Positions 47,205 through 57,694 of a DNA stretch of 64,000 nucleotides are shown here, one piece after another (position 1 is the stretch's first letter; each line of letters opens with the position of its first letter). The translations under genes were made by a program, and so were the position numbers. The DNA is from Strigamia acuminata (taxonomy: Eukaryota; Arthropoda; Chilopoda; Geophilomorpha; Linotaeniidae), in the NCBI GenBank assembly GCA_949358305.1, contig OX442321.1, positions 806,001-870,000 on the forward strand, in the 5' to 3' direction. The notes under the pieces are model-generated. The model was not told the origin of the DNA and made no database searches. It saw only the letters and a list, made by a program, of their open reading frames with translations.

Positions 47205-48885
47205 TAGCACAACGCAGTGAGTCGCTACAATTTAAATTTTGAAGAAAAAAAATGTGCGTGTTATTGTGAGGTTAATTTCATTTTTAAATTCAAATGCATT
47301 TTTTTCCTTTTCCGGCTTATTTTCCCGTGTTTCTTTTCGTTTTATTTTTCTTCAGCTTTAGTTAGCTTCCCTGTTGTTTCACACCACTCACAAATTCGGG
47401 GCAACAACAATACAGCTGCTGACAAGGATTCGTTTGGAAATATAATTGCTAGACACGGTTACATATGTGTAATAAGTGCACACATTCACAGCAGAGAAGT
47501 GAGTCAGTTGGAATTTCATTTGCTTTGCCTTTGAGCCAAATAACCCTCGCTTCAACTTTTATTAGATGTGTGCGAGCACGTATTTTAATTTCGTGTTTGA
47601 TATAAACAAAGTGAAGCCTTTGTGGCGGCTTTTTGGTTCATTGAACCGATTTAAAAATAGAAAAAAAAAAAAACAACAACAAAAAAAAAATTATTTTATT
47701 TTTTTTTCATTAAGAATGTCAACAAATTAAAGTTAATTTGACAGTTTATAAAATTAAATCGTATTAAATATATGTGAAGCAGCCAATAAATGTGAATTTC
47801 CCAAGTGAAAAGCAAATTTTTACATAAAATTAGTCTTTTTAATTAAAAGTAAAAAAAAAAATAATAATAATAATAATAAAAAAAAAATTCCTTCCACTTT
47901 GCATCATCGTAAAACCACACCAATTACTGGGTAAACGTAATTGCAAATGGCGGAGACCAAGGTGAATCGTAAATAGCGCCAAACTACCCTACTGGTTGCA
48001 CAATTTATAATTTTTGTCCGTTGCAGCGAATGAGCAAAGGTTTGTAAATGGAAAAGTACCGGCGCAAGTTTAAGGGCAGTTTGCAGCGTTTGCTGTTCGA
48101 TTTTACTGCAGTTTTTCTTTTCCTGTTTTCAACAAACACTGAGTGGTGTCAGGAAGTGGGTTGTAGGTTTTTGCGAGTCCCTCGAGCCGCATGAGGTGAA
48201 ACTGAATGGGTTTGGGGCCCAAACTCGTCCTCTTTGTGGTCGAGGCGCACTATAAGGGTCGCGGCATTGAATATTCCATCGAGTGTCGCCCGAGAGATGA
48301 AATGTGAAATGGTAATTTTGGCTTTGTTTTTTGCCAGTTGTGCGCGGAATGGTGAAAAGGTGTTGGCGTCGCAGCTTTAATTGGGATGTGTGTGCTGGTC
48401 ATTATAGAAAAGGGGCAGTAAACATGATGGCATCTGTCTTGAGGGTAGTTGCCTGCACGTGACAGTGTGGTGGAATTGCAGGGACGTTAACTTTCTCACG
48501 TGTCCACAGCTGCAAATGATATGCTGCCAGTTGTGAGTCGGGAAAGAAATATTCCATTGGAAATTGACAAGTGCAAGAGACGAGTCATTTGCTTTCGAAT
48601 GCTTGTTTCTAGTATTTACCTGTGATTGAGCTCAATGCTGCTTTGCTGTAGTGAAAATTCGTTTTGGCTTTGCTGTCGTGACGATTGTTCAACACAGTTT
48701 GAGCAGAAAATCACTTGCCAGTGTAAAAGGTGTAAAATTTGATGAATATTCACGTGCAACAAACAGTTTTGTGATTGTTTTAATCGTTTTTCTGGGAAGC
48801 TAATTTTTGCGGGTGGCTTTATATTTATGAAACGCACCTTATCTGTAGGGTAAAACTGGTACCTCCAATTGACCTTACACTAGGC
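47205..48885. other. Gene-free stretch
   Basis: AT-rich sequence. At about 47972-48000 it contains GTAAATAGCGCCAAACTACC, a word related to 20480-20512 and the reverse of 49286-49322, probably debris of one repeat family. Confidence 0.4.
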
Positions 48886-48887
48886 GT

Positions 48888-49271
48888 ATTCGATAACTTT
48901 TAGTTTAAATTTTTGCCTCAAACGAATTTTTAGACGAAATGTTTTGTTTCTGAATGCAATTGTTTATTTACCAAATTTATCGTTTGTTTAACGGCCAAAT
49001 GTGGATTTATAATTATGCAACACCTAAAAATTACATTTTTGCTATAACAATATAAAAAAAATTTCCTTTCAACGAAAACTTCTTAAAATCTTGTAAAAAC
49101 ACATGTTATAATCAAACAGTATAAAGAAATTTATTGTTGGGAAGAATTTTTGGCTGTAACACAGAATTTGTGGGTGGATTTATAATTATGAAACGCACCT
49201 TAGGTCGTTTATTTTCAAGCGTTTAAACGGGGTTAAACGACCGTTTATGAGTTTTTGAATGCGCCTACTAT
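48888..49271. mobile_element. MITE with AGGCGTATTCGATAACT-type ends
   Basis: The left AGGCGTATTCGATAACTTTT and the inverse of the right AGTTTTTGAATGCGCCT match in the shared terminal signature. The core is AT-rich with two TTATAATTATG words. Noncoding. Confidence 0.55.
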
Positions 49272-49751
49272 AAATGAGAACAGCGTAGCCAATTCGGTAG
49301 TTTTACACTATTTGCCGTATTACTTTAAGCGGCATGTTGGTAATTACACTTATACCAGCGAGGTCATACGATAAGCCACACGTGTATCAGCTGAAGTTCA
49401 GACATTTTGTAAACAGTCACATGGCATTTCTAGTGTAAGTACCTGCTTTGGAGGGCATGCCCTAAAATGCTAGTTTGACTAGATCTGGTGATACGATTGG
49501 CTGGTCCTTTTTACGACATGCCATAAAAGTGGAATTTCTGCTGGAAAAGTGGGGCTTGTTTTAGCCGGCACTGTCAGATAATTCGAATTATCCGGAACCC
49601 TGTTCGGATTCACGATTTTAGGGCTTGCCCTCCAAAGAAGGGTAATACGGCATTGATGAAAGTTTTTGCAACGTGAACATAAACCAAAAGCACATTTAGT
49701 CGATTGGGTTGCCAGGAAAATGCGTTTGGAAAATTTGGGTGGCAAGCAAAA

Positions 49752-49768
49752 AAGGTTGGGAACCCCTG
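49752..49768. mobile_element. hAT terminal fragment
   Basis: AGGTTGGGAACCCCTG is a typical hAT end. The rest of the element is unrecognised. Confidence 0.45.
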
Positions 49769-50639
49769 GTGTAAATCGTCAAATGTCAGTGCATTGCGTG
49801 ACTCGGGCTAATCTAGTTATGCAAACATAGTCTGTCCTAAATCATGCTCTATTCCTGATTAATAGTCGGGCCAGGTTTTAATCCAACTTTTCTGAATTAT
49901 TTAATCCCTAACAACAAACTCTATAACAAAGTTAATGTATAAACATGCCCTAAGTGGTTCAACAAGAGATTTACGACAACCGTTAGTCGTTTGCACAGGT
50001 AATTGACCTCTTGGCCTCTTGCTCGACTGCTACATGCAAATCGTTTAGCTTAGCTTCAACTAGCCGCTGGCCACTTTATTCCAATTGCCGATTTAAGATT
50101 GCATATTAAACCCGGTTCGTAGGTAACGTGACATAACAGATTTTTCTTTGAAAAGTTTGTTACAACTCGAAGCACTATTGATTTTCATGGTGAAGTTTAC
50201 TTCCAGCGTTGGAGCCATGTAGTTTGTGGAACCATGTGCAAATTAATGTGTGCTGGAAGTGGTTTCGTACAACACTTATTATGGATTTAGGTATCGCAGG
50301 GTCCTAAGCTACAATCAATGTGGGTTTCTGACATGCAGGGCTAGTTGTGTGCCTTTTGTTCGTTGAACTTTGGGGGGGGGGGCACAGTAAGTCTGGCCCT
50401 GACGAAAAATAAAATTATGATTTAGCTTGAAGTGAAGTTTCGTATAGGATTTGTTGATATTTAGTGTAAACCAATCAGTGTTTAATGTTTAATGGTGCAA
50501 AATTATGTTGTGGGACGTCATCATAGTTTTAGTTTCTTTTTCGGTTCTTGTGGTGTATTTGCAATACAAGGAATTGTGCAGGTTTGAGCACAGTTAGGAA
50601 GTACATTGTATTGGCAACAATACTTTAGGTGCGTTCAAT

Positions 50640-51073
50640 CTGCTAGTAGAAAGTCACTTAACTGCCTTAACTATCTTTCAGAGGGCGGAAGTGACGATAA
50701 TTTACGTCACATTTTGACCAAGTATAAGTCACCTAAGTGACTTTCAGGAAAGTAACTGGAAAGTTCTTTTTCCATCTTTTAGAAGTCACTTACATGTGCG
50801 TGCGCATGTGCATTGCACATTTAAAAAAGCTACAGTGGCAGCCATTTTGTTCTCGATCTGACTGGCTAAAAAATGACGGTAAATTCACCTGTGGTACACG
50901 ATGAATTCACACGTGTGGCACACGGTAAATTCACGTGTTGCACACGGTAAATTTACGTGTGGCACACGGTAAATTCATGTGTGGCACAAGGTAAGTAAGT
51001 GCATTCAATGAAAAGTGATTTTGAGGAAAGGAAGGAAAGTGAAAGTCACTTCTTCTACCCCAGATTGAACGCA
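50640..51073. mobile_element. MITE containing an internal 22 bp tandem repeat
   Basis: The ends TGCGTTCAATCTG and CAGATTGAACGCA are inverted repeats, with further pairing of AGAAAGTCACTT-type words. TAG lies just outside both ends with 1-2 extra bases. Inside (about 50895-50995) are about four copies of a 22 bp unit built on GTGTGGCACACGGTAAATTC. Confidence 0.75.
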
Positions 51074-51079
51074 ACTAGT

Positions 51080-52280
51080 GTATAAAGCATCATGCAGCTT
51101 CCATATTTTCTCCTAGCAATGGTTAACCAGGTAATGATAATAAAGGATTTTCACTACTAGTGAAGTGAAAGAAGAATGAGGTTTTAGGCATAGATCTTGG
51201 CCTTGTGATTTTGTTCTTGGAAGCAAAGATACAAAAGTTCTTTATTACACTCAAGTATCGTAAACCTGATTAGTAAAGTGGTCTTGTAATGGAATCGATC
51301 TTTTATTGTCTCAATAATTATCCGACAGAATTTGGGACTGAATGGTTGAAAAGATATTGCTGAAGTGGTTGAGTTTGTCACTCTTGTGGCTGTTGCGCCA
51401 GCTGTAGCGTCCCCAGAGGACACCAATTTTTCAAGATGTGCTGTAAGTAATGATTTAATTGCGCTTACTTTCTCTGTGGCCTGGCTCCGTGTTCAAGGGG
51501 TTTAAATGCCTGAATAAGACTGTGTCTGGTAGAAGATGAGATAAGGATTGGAAGAAAATAAAATATTGGTCCAATATCCCCAGAGTCGAAGAGTGAAAAA
51601 AAATTGAGTTTAGGTTGAGTTGTGGCTTGAAAAATTTCTCATCCTATGAAATTGAAGGATTTCCACTTACGTTTGGTCGCACAGATAAAAATTGTAGATG
51701 TCAGTTTGACGTCAAATTTCACCTCTAGTGGGCGCTGTGCCATTCGCTCAGGGAAGTGACGTTTTTCATATACCCCCAGTATACCACATCAGTTAACTTT
51801 TCTTCTCGTCTGTTCTTTCCTAAAATAGTTTTTAAAAGTTATGTTGATATGAACCTTATTTGACAAGATTGCTTTTTCATCGGGGGATTTGTTCTCTTGG
51901 TAGAAAAAGCGGTAATGGACAAAAAAGGAAGAAATCTCTTTACTTTTTTGGAATCTTTTTTCTTCTTCTTCAGTTCAACACCTTTGGGAGACAATTAGTC
52001 TTGCATTGTTCCAACCAATTAGTACAATGAGAATGTGAGAACATGATTTGTTGGGGAGAAATGATTTCCTAGTGTTTAGGTAATAATTATGTCTTGAAAG
52101 CGTTGATATTGTTGAGGCAGAAAAGTTGGTATTAACCATTTGAGAAATCCTTCGAATGTTTAACTATCCCACAGGCTTGGGTCGATCAAAAGTTTGATGA
52201 ATATGTGGTTGTTTTGTTATCAGATGTTGAAATTGAGAAGTTTTTTTTTTAAAAATTGATAAATAGAGTTTATAAGATTT
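51080..52280. other. Gene-free stretch
   Basis: No coding sequence or complete element recognised. Confidence 0.4.
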
Positions 52281-52284
52281 TTTA

Positions 52285-52515
52285 AGTTAAGAAATTTGAT
52301 AAATTCTCATTTTTGTGTTAAAAAAAGACGATATATTCTCATTTTTATGTTAAAAAATCAATAAATTCTCATTTTTAAGTTAAAAAACGATAAATTTTCG
52401 ATTTTATATAAAAAAAAAACAATTAATTTCTAATTTTTACATATAAAAATCGATCAATTCATGTTTTTAGCTAAAAAAAATAGATGAATTCACATTTTTA
52501 AGCTAAAAAATTGAT
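52285..52515. repeat. Degenerate A/T tandem array
   Basis: Copies of AAAAATCGATAAATTCTCAT with TTTTTATGTT, unit near 30-40 bp and drifting. A and T runs alternate. Confidence 0.7.
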
Positions 52516-52555
52516 AACTTTGCATTTTTATGTTTATAAAAATACCATTCAACGT

Positions 52556-52665
52556 GTGTTATAAAAACCGGTAATAATACCGAACTAAAGACGGTATTCG
52601 GTATTCGGTATTTTCTTGAAAAATTCCGGTTTTTGATACCGGTAAATACCGGTAGAGAAACCCTA
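52556..52665. mobile_element. Fragment rich in ACCGGTATT words
   Basis: Clustered inverted CCGGTA/TACCGG and ACCGAATACC words resemble the end of a nonautonomous DNA element. Not classified. Confidence 0.4.
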
Positions 52666-52740
52666 TACATAACTGCCAAATTCAAATCATTTCAGTTTGT
52701 GTGCTTAGAATCAATTCTATTATGGATATTTAGTAGTTCA

Positions 52741-52838
52741 ATTTTGAAAAATTTAATGCACCGGTAGATGAAGTGGGGTGCGGAAGATCGTCTTGCTTAA
52801 AAATGGGTTGCGATGCTAAAAAGTTCGGAAACTCCTGC
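52741..52838. mobile_element. hAT 3' terminal fragment (copy 2)
   Basis: Aligns along its length with 33205-33300 (AAATTTAATGCACCGGTAG, AAATGGGTTGCGATGCTAAA). Ends GGAAACTCCTG where copy 1 has GGGAACCCCTG. The divergence shows it is old. Confidence 0.65.
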
Positions 52839-53904
52839 CGTATTGATATTGGTAAGGAATGAAATTGAAGTGTTTAGTTGACAAAAGGAAGGAAAAGACA
52901 CTACTTCGCGTCAAATCTGTTGGAAGAAGAGATGGATATAACTGAAAGCACAAAAGGCAAACGAAGTTTACTTCTTTGCCTATTTGAAGTCACTTATCAG
53001 GAGTGCACATGCACAGTTTGCTTATTCAACCGAATGCAATTGCCAGTCGGCTGAATGCAATGAAACAAGCTAATCCATCACAAAAGACTTCCTCCTACTA
53101 AGAGGACTTTTCGACAAATTTACACCATTATGACAAAGATAAATGGGAAGGTTTGAATTATTAAAAAAAAAAATAGGAGTTAAGTGATGCATTTTTACGA
53201 CGTTAGGCTTAAGAAGGTTGTTGAGCAAAGCTTTGGATTCCTTCGGGGCTTGTTCCCAACTTAGTCGACCTTATAGTGTTGCCTTGTAACTTGATTTGTA
53301 GGATGTTGACATAGCAAGAAGAGGATAGAGCGGGAGAGAGCGAGGCAAAAAAATGAAATAAAATTGAACGACAAGGAAAAATGAGTGGCCGCGTGTTTCT
53401 TGGTTTGTTTACAGTGCTAGTGCAACTCCACTTGATTGTAGGCAAACTAATGGATTAAACGGATAATGTGAAATGGGAAGTTCGGCTTAAAGTTCTTAGC
53501 GTATTTACAAAATGGTTGGGTGTAGAGCGCTTAAAGCCATTGGAATTTGCATCTCGTGTTAAAGGGCAACAAGACATTGTGTCCTGGTAATGCTAGTTGC
53601 TTGTCTATTAGCATCTTTGTCTCCGAGCTGTAATGGCGGAAATTGGGCTGCTGGAAGAATAGAGTCACTCATTCTGGGCTGAAGACTTACATCAGCTAGA
53701 TGAGGGCTGTATCATTGCAGAAAGAGAGCAAAGCGGAGCAGAGGGAATGAGCAGATTGGTCGATACATGCAACTGTGCCTGAGGCATTCACAAGAAAATA
53801 ATCAGATGGAAAGTAAACAGTTGCAGCTGCAACTCTGCAATGAGGACTTGCGCAACTTCATATGATATTACAGTTTTCTGACTTAGGAAAGTCACATGCT
53901 ATAG

Positions 53905-54020
53905 GCGGAGCGCGGTCCGGATTCGTTTTTCAGTAAGGTTTTTAAGTGTTTTTTTTCTGGACCTCGATAAAAATTTTCAATAGTAATCGGACCCCACTTA
54001 AATTTAATTGCCGACCCCTG
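53905..54020. mobile_element. hAT terminal fragment
   Basis: The right edge ATTGCCGACCCCTG is the inverse of a CAGGGGTCGGCAAT end, as in the 27157 MITE but with different internal sequence. The left end is not identified. Confidence 0.5.
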
Positions 54021-54073
54021 CTTTAGAAGTTACTTCAACTTTATTGGATTGTGCTCTACGGAGGTGTCAAAGC

Positions 54074-54240
54074 ACAGCCGGATCGCGATATAACGAATTT
54101 CTCGTTGTAATGAATAGTTAAAAATGGCTTGGTTGGTTGGTTGACCATAAAACACCATGTTAAATAATTTTGATATAACGAACTTCTTTATAACGAATCG
54201 TTTTTTCGGCTTCTTTGCGATTTGTTATAACGAGGCTCGT
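54074..54240. mobile_element. pogo/mariner-like element (GATATAACGAA words)
   Basis: Left CAGCCGGATCGCGATATAAC and right TTGTTATAACGAGGCTCG are imperfect inverted ends. The inside repeats GATATAACGAACTTC and TATAACGAATCG. Noncoding. Confidence 0.5.
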
Positions 54241-54296
54241 ATACAAGAACAAATATGAGTTGATAAATGCAGCATAATAGCTCATGCACAAATTAT

Positions 54297-54320
54297 ATCA
54301 CTGACCCGCTGGTCAGTGAT
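54297..54320. other. Perfect hairpin followed by T7
   Basis: ATCACTGACC, loop CGCT, GGTCAGTGAT: a perfect 10 bp stem, then seven T. It looks like a bacterial terminator, but nothing here suggests that role. It may be Pol III-related or coincidental. Confidence 0.6.
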
Positions 54321-54543
54321 TTTTTTGTCTTCTTGTTTCATCCTGTTGTTTTTGGGTTGTGTTTACAATTACTTTATTCATCAAGTGAAGCGTATGTTGG
54401 GTTTATGTCTTAATTGGGGGTTTGCTTTCTTTGCTTGTCTTGAATTTTAGAAATTAATTTTAATTAGTGAAAGGCAACTGAAATATTGACTCTGACCTAT
54501 TGCTCTGAAATAATTTGGATTAGAATAAATAAATAACTAAATA

Positions 54544-54646
54544 TTGTATTTATTCGATTCTAAGAAGCACTTTTTTCCATAGAAATATCTCTAAAAACAG
54601 AGTGCAGTCTTACAATCAATGGCGTCTTAGAATTGAAGAAATACAA
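54544..54646. mobile_element. Short MITE, 103 bp
   Basis: The outer 25 bp are inverted repeats with three mismatches (TTGTATTTATTCGATTCTAA on the left). Noncoding. Confidence 0.7.
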
Positions 54647-54649
54647 AAA

Positions 54650-56395
54650 TTAAATAAAATTTAAGCCCTGTTAGAGGGCGCTAGTAGCTGAGGCCCCAGC
54701 AAGTCCAGGGGTTTTCAAGTAGAAAGAAAAAACTTTGGAAGTGGATAATTAACGCAGAGCAGCATTAGCTTTTTATGACAAAGAAAGACTCGGGCCTGGC
54801 TGTAATGTAAGTAATAAGTGGTAAAAAATCTGGTTTGTGCGTGTTTGGATTTTATTCATACAGGCTCCACATTTGTGAGTGGCCCAGAAGGTCATCCTCG
54901 GTAGAGCACAGCTTTTCGCAGAATAACTTTTCATCAGGCCCGGCTTAAGGCACGATCGAGCTGTGCCAAAACTTGAGGACGCATTTAACGCATTCGAAAT
55001 TCACCAGCTAGCTGCAAATTCGCCTAGTGGCAAAACATGAAATTACTCACAATTTTAATTACCAGCATAGAGTGAAGGTCCAGTTTTTTTGAACACGACT
55101 GTACAACGGGATGCAAAAAGAATTGCTGAAAGCACTGATAGGCCTGGAACGAGACGGTCAAAATTGGGTTTTTCGAGAAAATTCGATCACGGGCCCGACC
55201 TTTAACTATGTGGCCACGACCGCATTAAGTCCGCTTTGCGCTAAGCCGATTTAATTTTGTCCAATTAATGCACACTTTGAATTTAAACATCTGTTGCAGA
55301 ACATACTGAATTAAATAATTAGTTCTGGCCAAGCACAGCATATCCCATTCCCTTGCAGTTGAAATCGAATATACTTATTATTGATGATATGCTTCTATCG
55401 AAGGCTAAAACCCGGAGCTCTAGTTTATGGCTGTATATATATAAAGTGAATAAATGTAACTGCAGGGAGCTTGTTAGCTTGAAATGCTTTTTGGTCTAAC
55501 TTAATTTAGCCTGGCTTGCTCTGGCTGTAGATCGAGTGTGCTCTTTCTTTCTCTAAATTCACTTTGACGTGTCAAGGTTTCTTCAATTATTCAGTGTTGT
55601 GTGCCAATCTAAGGAAGGGAATGTTGGTTTATCTGTCTTTGGTGGGGCAGGTGTATTCTGTGGTCTGCCCGATTGCAGTTCACTTGTAAACAATAAAAGC
55701 AAACTTAGATTTCAAGTGGACTGGAAATCCATATGGTTCAAAAATATATTTTACAATATAAGCATATTACTTTCTTAAAAAAATTTAGTACAAAAGATTT
55801 GAGAATTAGTCATTTTTAGACTAAACAAATGTTGCTCTACAAGGTTACAATTGGAAATTTCTGTCTATCTCTAATGGTTTCCGAGATAATTTCTTAATGA
55901 CCTTGAAGGAACATCCCAAGGTCAAATTTTGGGTCACCAAAAGATTGCCCCACCCAACTTTAGTACTTTGCCATCATTAGATTAGATGCATTGTCAGAAC
56001 TTTCAGAAATATTAAGTAAAGATACAGACTTTTTGTTCACCCTGTATTATATTATTTGTACAGTCGTAGACAAAAAAAACTTTTCTTCAGTTTAGTTGTT
56101 TTAAGTTTATCTATCATTATTTGCCCGGTCCATCTTTTAATACTGTTGTTAGGGTAAGACGAGAGACCGAGTCGCGATTGATGTCATTGAATGTCAATGG
56201 ATTTTTATGCCACCTGGTAGATAAACTATTAAGTAATGCATTTTGAAAATACATTAGTATTTGACAAATAATAATATTGGGAATGCATTTCATAATACGG
56301 ATACATTATTATTGTTTGCAAACCAATAACACGCAAAAATGTATTACTAAATGCATCGCAATATAATTTCGATGTATTCGATCTGACGGGTCGAC
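54650..56395. other. Gene-free stretch
   Basis: No coding sequence or complete element recognised. Confidence 0.4.
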
Positions 56396-57250
56396 GACTC
56401 CGATTGTTTGGCGCTTTGATGGCGGCCATTTTGGATCGGCTTTGCGGTTTGATTAATGCGTGCCGACGTGGTCCGTTAGTTTGAAATCCTGACCAAAGTT
56501 TTCTATTTTGACCGGTCACACGTTTGACAGGTGGTCCCAGGCGAGTTGTTGGTGCAACCACGGAGCAAGTTTATATCTTTGGATCGGGGTCCCTGGGGCT
56601 CCATTACAAGGATGAGGAGTTCGAAAGACGTAAAAAGTGCTGCGGATTATTCGATTCGGCGTGCGATTGGGTTCGGGTGTTGGTCATTGGCTCGCAAAAG
56701 GGTTATTAGTCTGTCCGATGTCGCTGACAGATGCAATGCAGTTGGGAGCGCGAATGGAGTGCGACTTTGCGACGCTCCTAATTCACTCGCCAGGGGGAGT
56801 GTTGGGGATTTGCGGATTGGGTGGCGGGGACATGCGGCAGAGGTAATTTTGAGCGGCCTCTGACTGGGCACTGGTGGCAATTTGGATGGTGGACAAGTGG
56901 TGCAGACCCATTGCGTCGAATTAGGTCGTCTCTCTCTCTCTCGCTCGCCTCGCACCCGCAACGGCGCTCCCAAATGCCCGTTGTGTGTCAAATTAGTTTC
57001 CTTTTGCTTGTTTGTTGAAGCGATTGCATCTGTTCTACCGATCCAATTTGGCGTAAAGTGGCGGGCAAATTCGTGCATAATAAAGAGAAAATTCAATTTG
57101 CTTTCGTGCCGTTATTTAGGCAAATGTTTGGTGTATTTCGGTTTCCACTGAGGTTTCGGTTTGTTTTGTGCCGCGGTGCAACGGGAGCGCTGGCTGGAAA
57201 AAATGGCGTTTCTATTGGTGAGTCGGGTCGATATAAGCTATTGGGTTTTA
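56385..57250 (+). other. GC-rich island with several overlapping open frames
   Basis: This patch is clearly more CpG-rich than its flanks. It has frames up to 149 codons on both strands, but none resembles a known family. Donor-like sites occur at 56842 (GCAGAG|GTAATT) and about 57219 (CTATTG|GTGAGT, after AAAAAATGGCGTTTC). It may be an alternative promoter or first exon of the long gene. Confidence 0.3.
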
Positions 57251-57354
57251 TGAATTAGTCACGTGTCTTTACGTCCCGCCTCCTAAATTTCTGGGTGAAA
57301 AATTGAGATGACTCGGGGCTCCGGAGTACGAGACCTTTCGTGCAAAATGCGAAA

Positions 57355-57462
57355 AATCGATTTTGCTCAATGAAAATATCGAGTAAAAAGTGATAATTCG
57401 TTAAAAAATCGAGAAAAAATTGATAATTTTTTAAAAAATCGAGTAAGAAGTATAATATCGAT
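57355..57462. repeat. Tandem repeat, about 37 bp unit
   Basis: Three copies built on AAAAAATCGAGTAAAAAGTG and ATAATTCGTT. Confidence 0.7.
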
Positions 57463-57475
57463 GTTTTAGTTCTAC

Positions 57476-57691
57476 AGTGACTCAAAAAATTTTTCACATG
57501 AAAGAACGATGCTTTTTCTGTCATATCTTTTTTGTTTTTTGAAATTTTTAAAAATTATTTACTTTTTCTGAAAGATTATGAGCTATTTGTGTTAAAATTT
57601 AAAATATTTTTTTTCTGAGAAATCATTATAAATCTTTTTTTTGCCAATGAAAGATACTACTACAAACATGTGAACAATTTTTTGAGTCACT
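57476..57691. mobile_element. Mariner-like MITE, 216 bp
   Basis: The ends AGTGACTCAAAAAATTTTTC and the inverse GAACAATTTTTTGAGTCACT extend to 25 bp with one mismatch. TA occurs just outside each end. AT-rich, noncoding core. Confidence 0.75.
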
Positions 57692-57694
57692 ATG

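Noticed and set aside
54297-54320. Rho-independent terminator (hairpin plus T7)
   Set aside because: There is no bacterial gene context, and such structures arise in AT-rich eukaryotic DNA.
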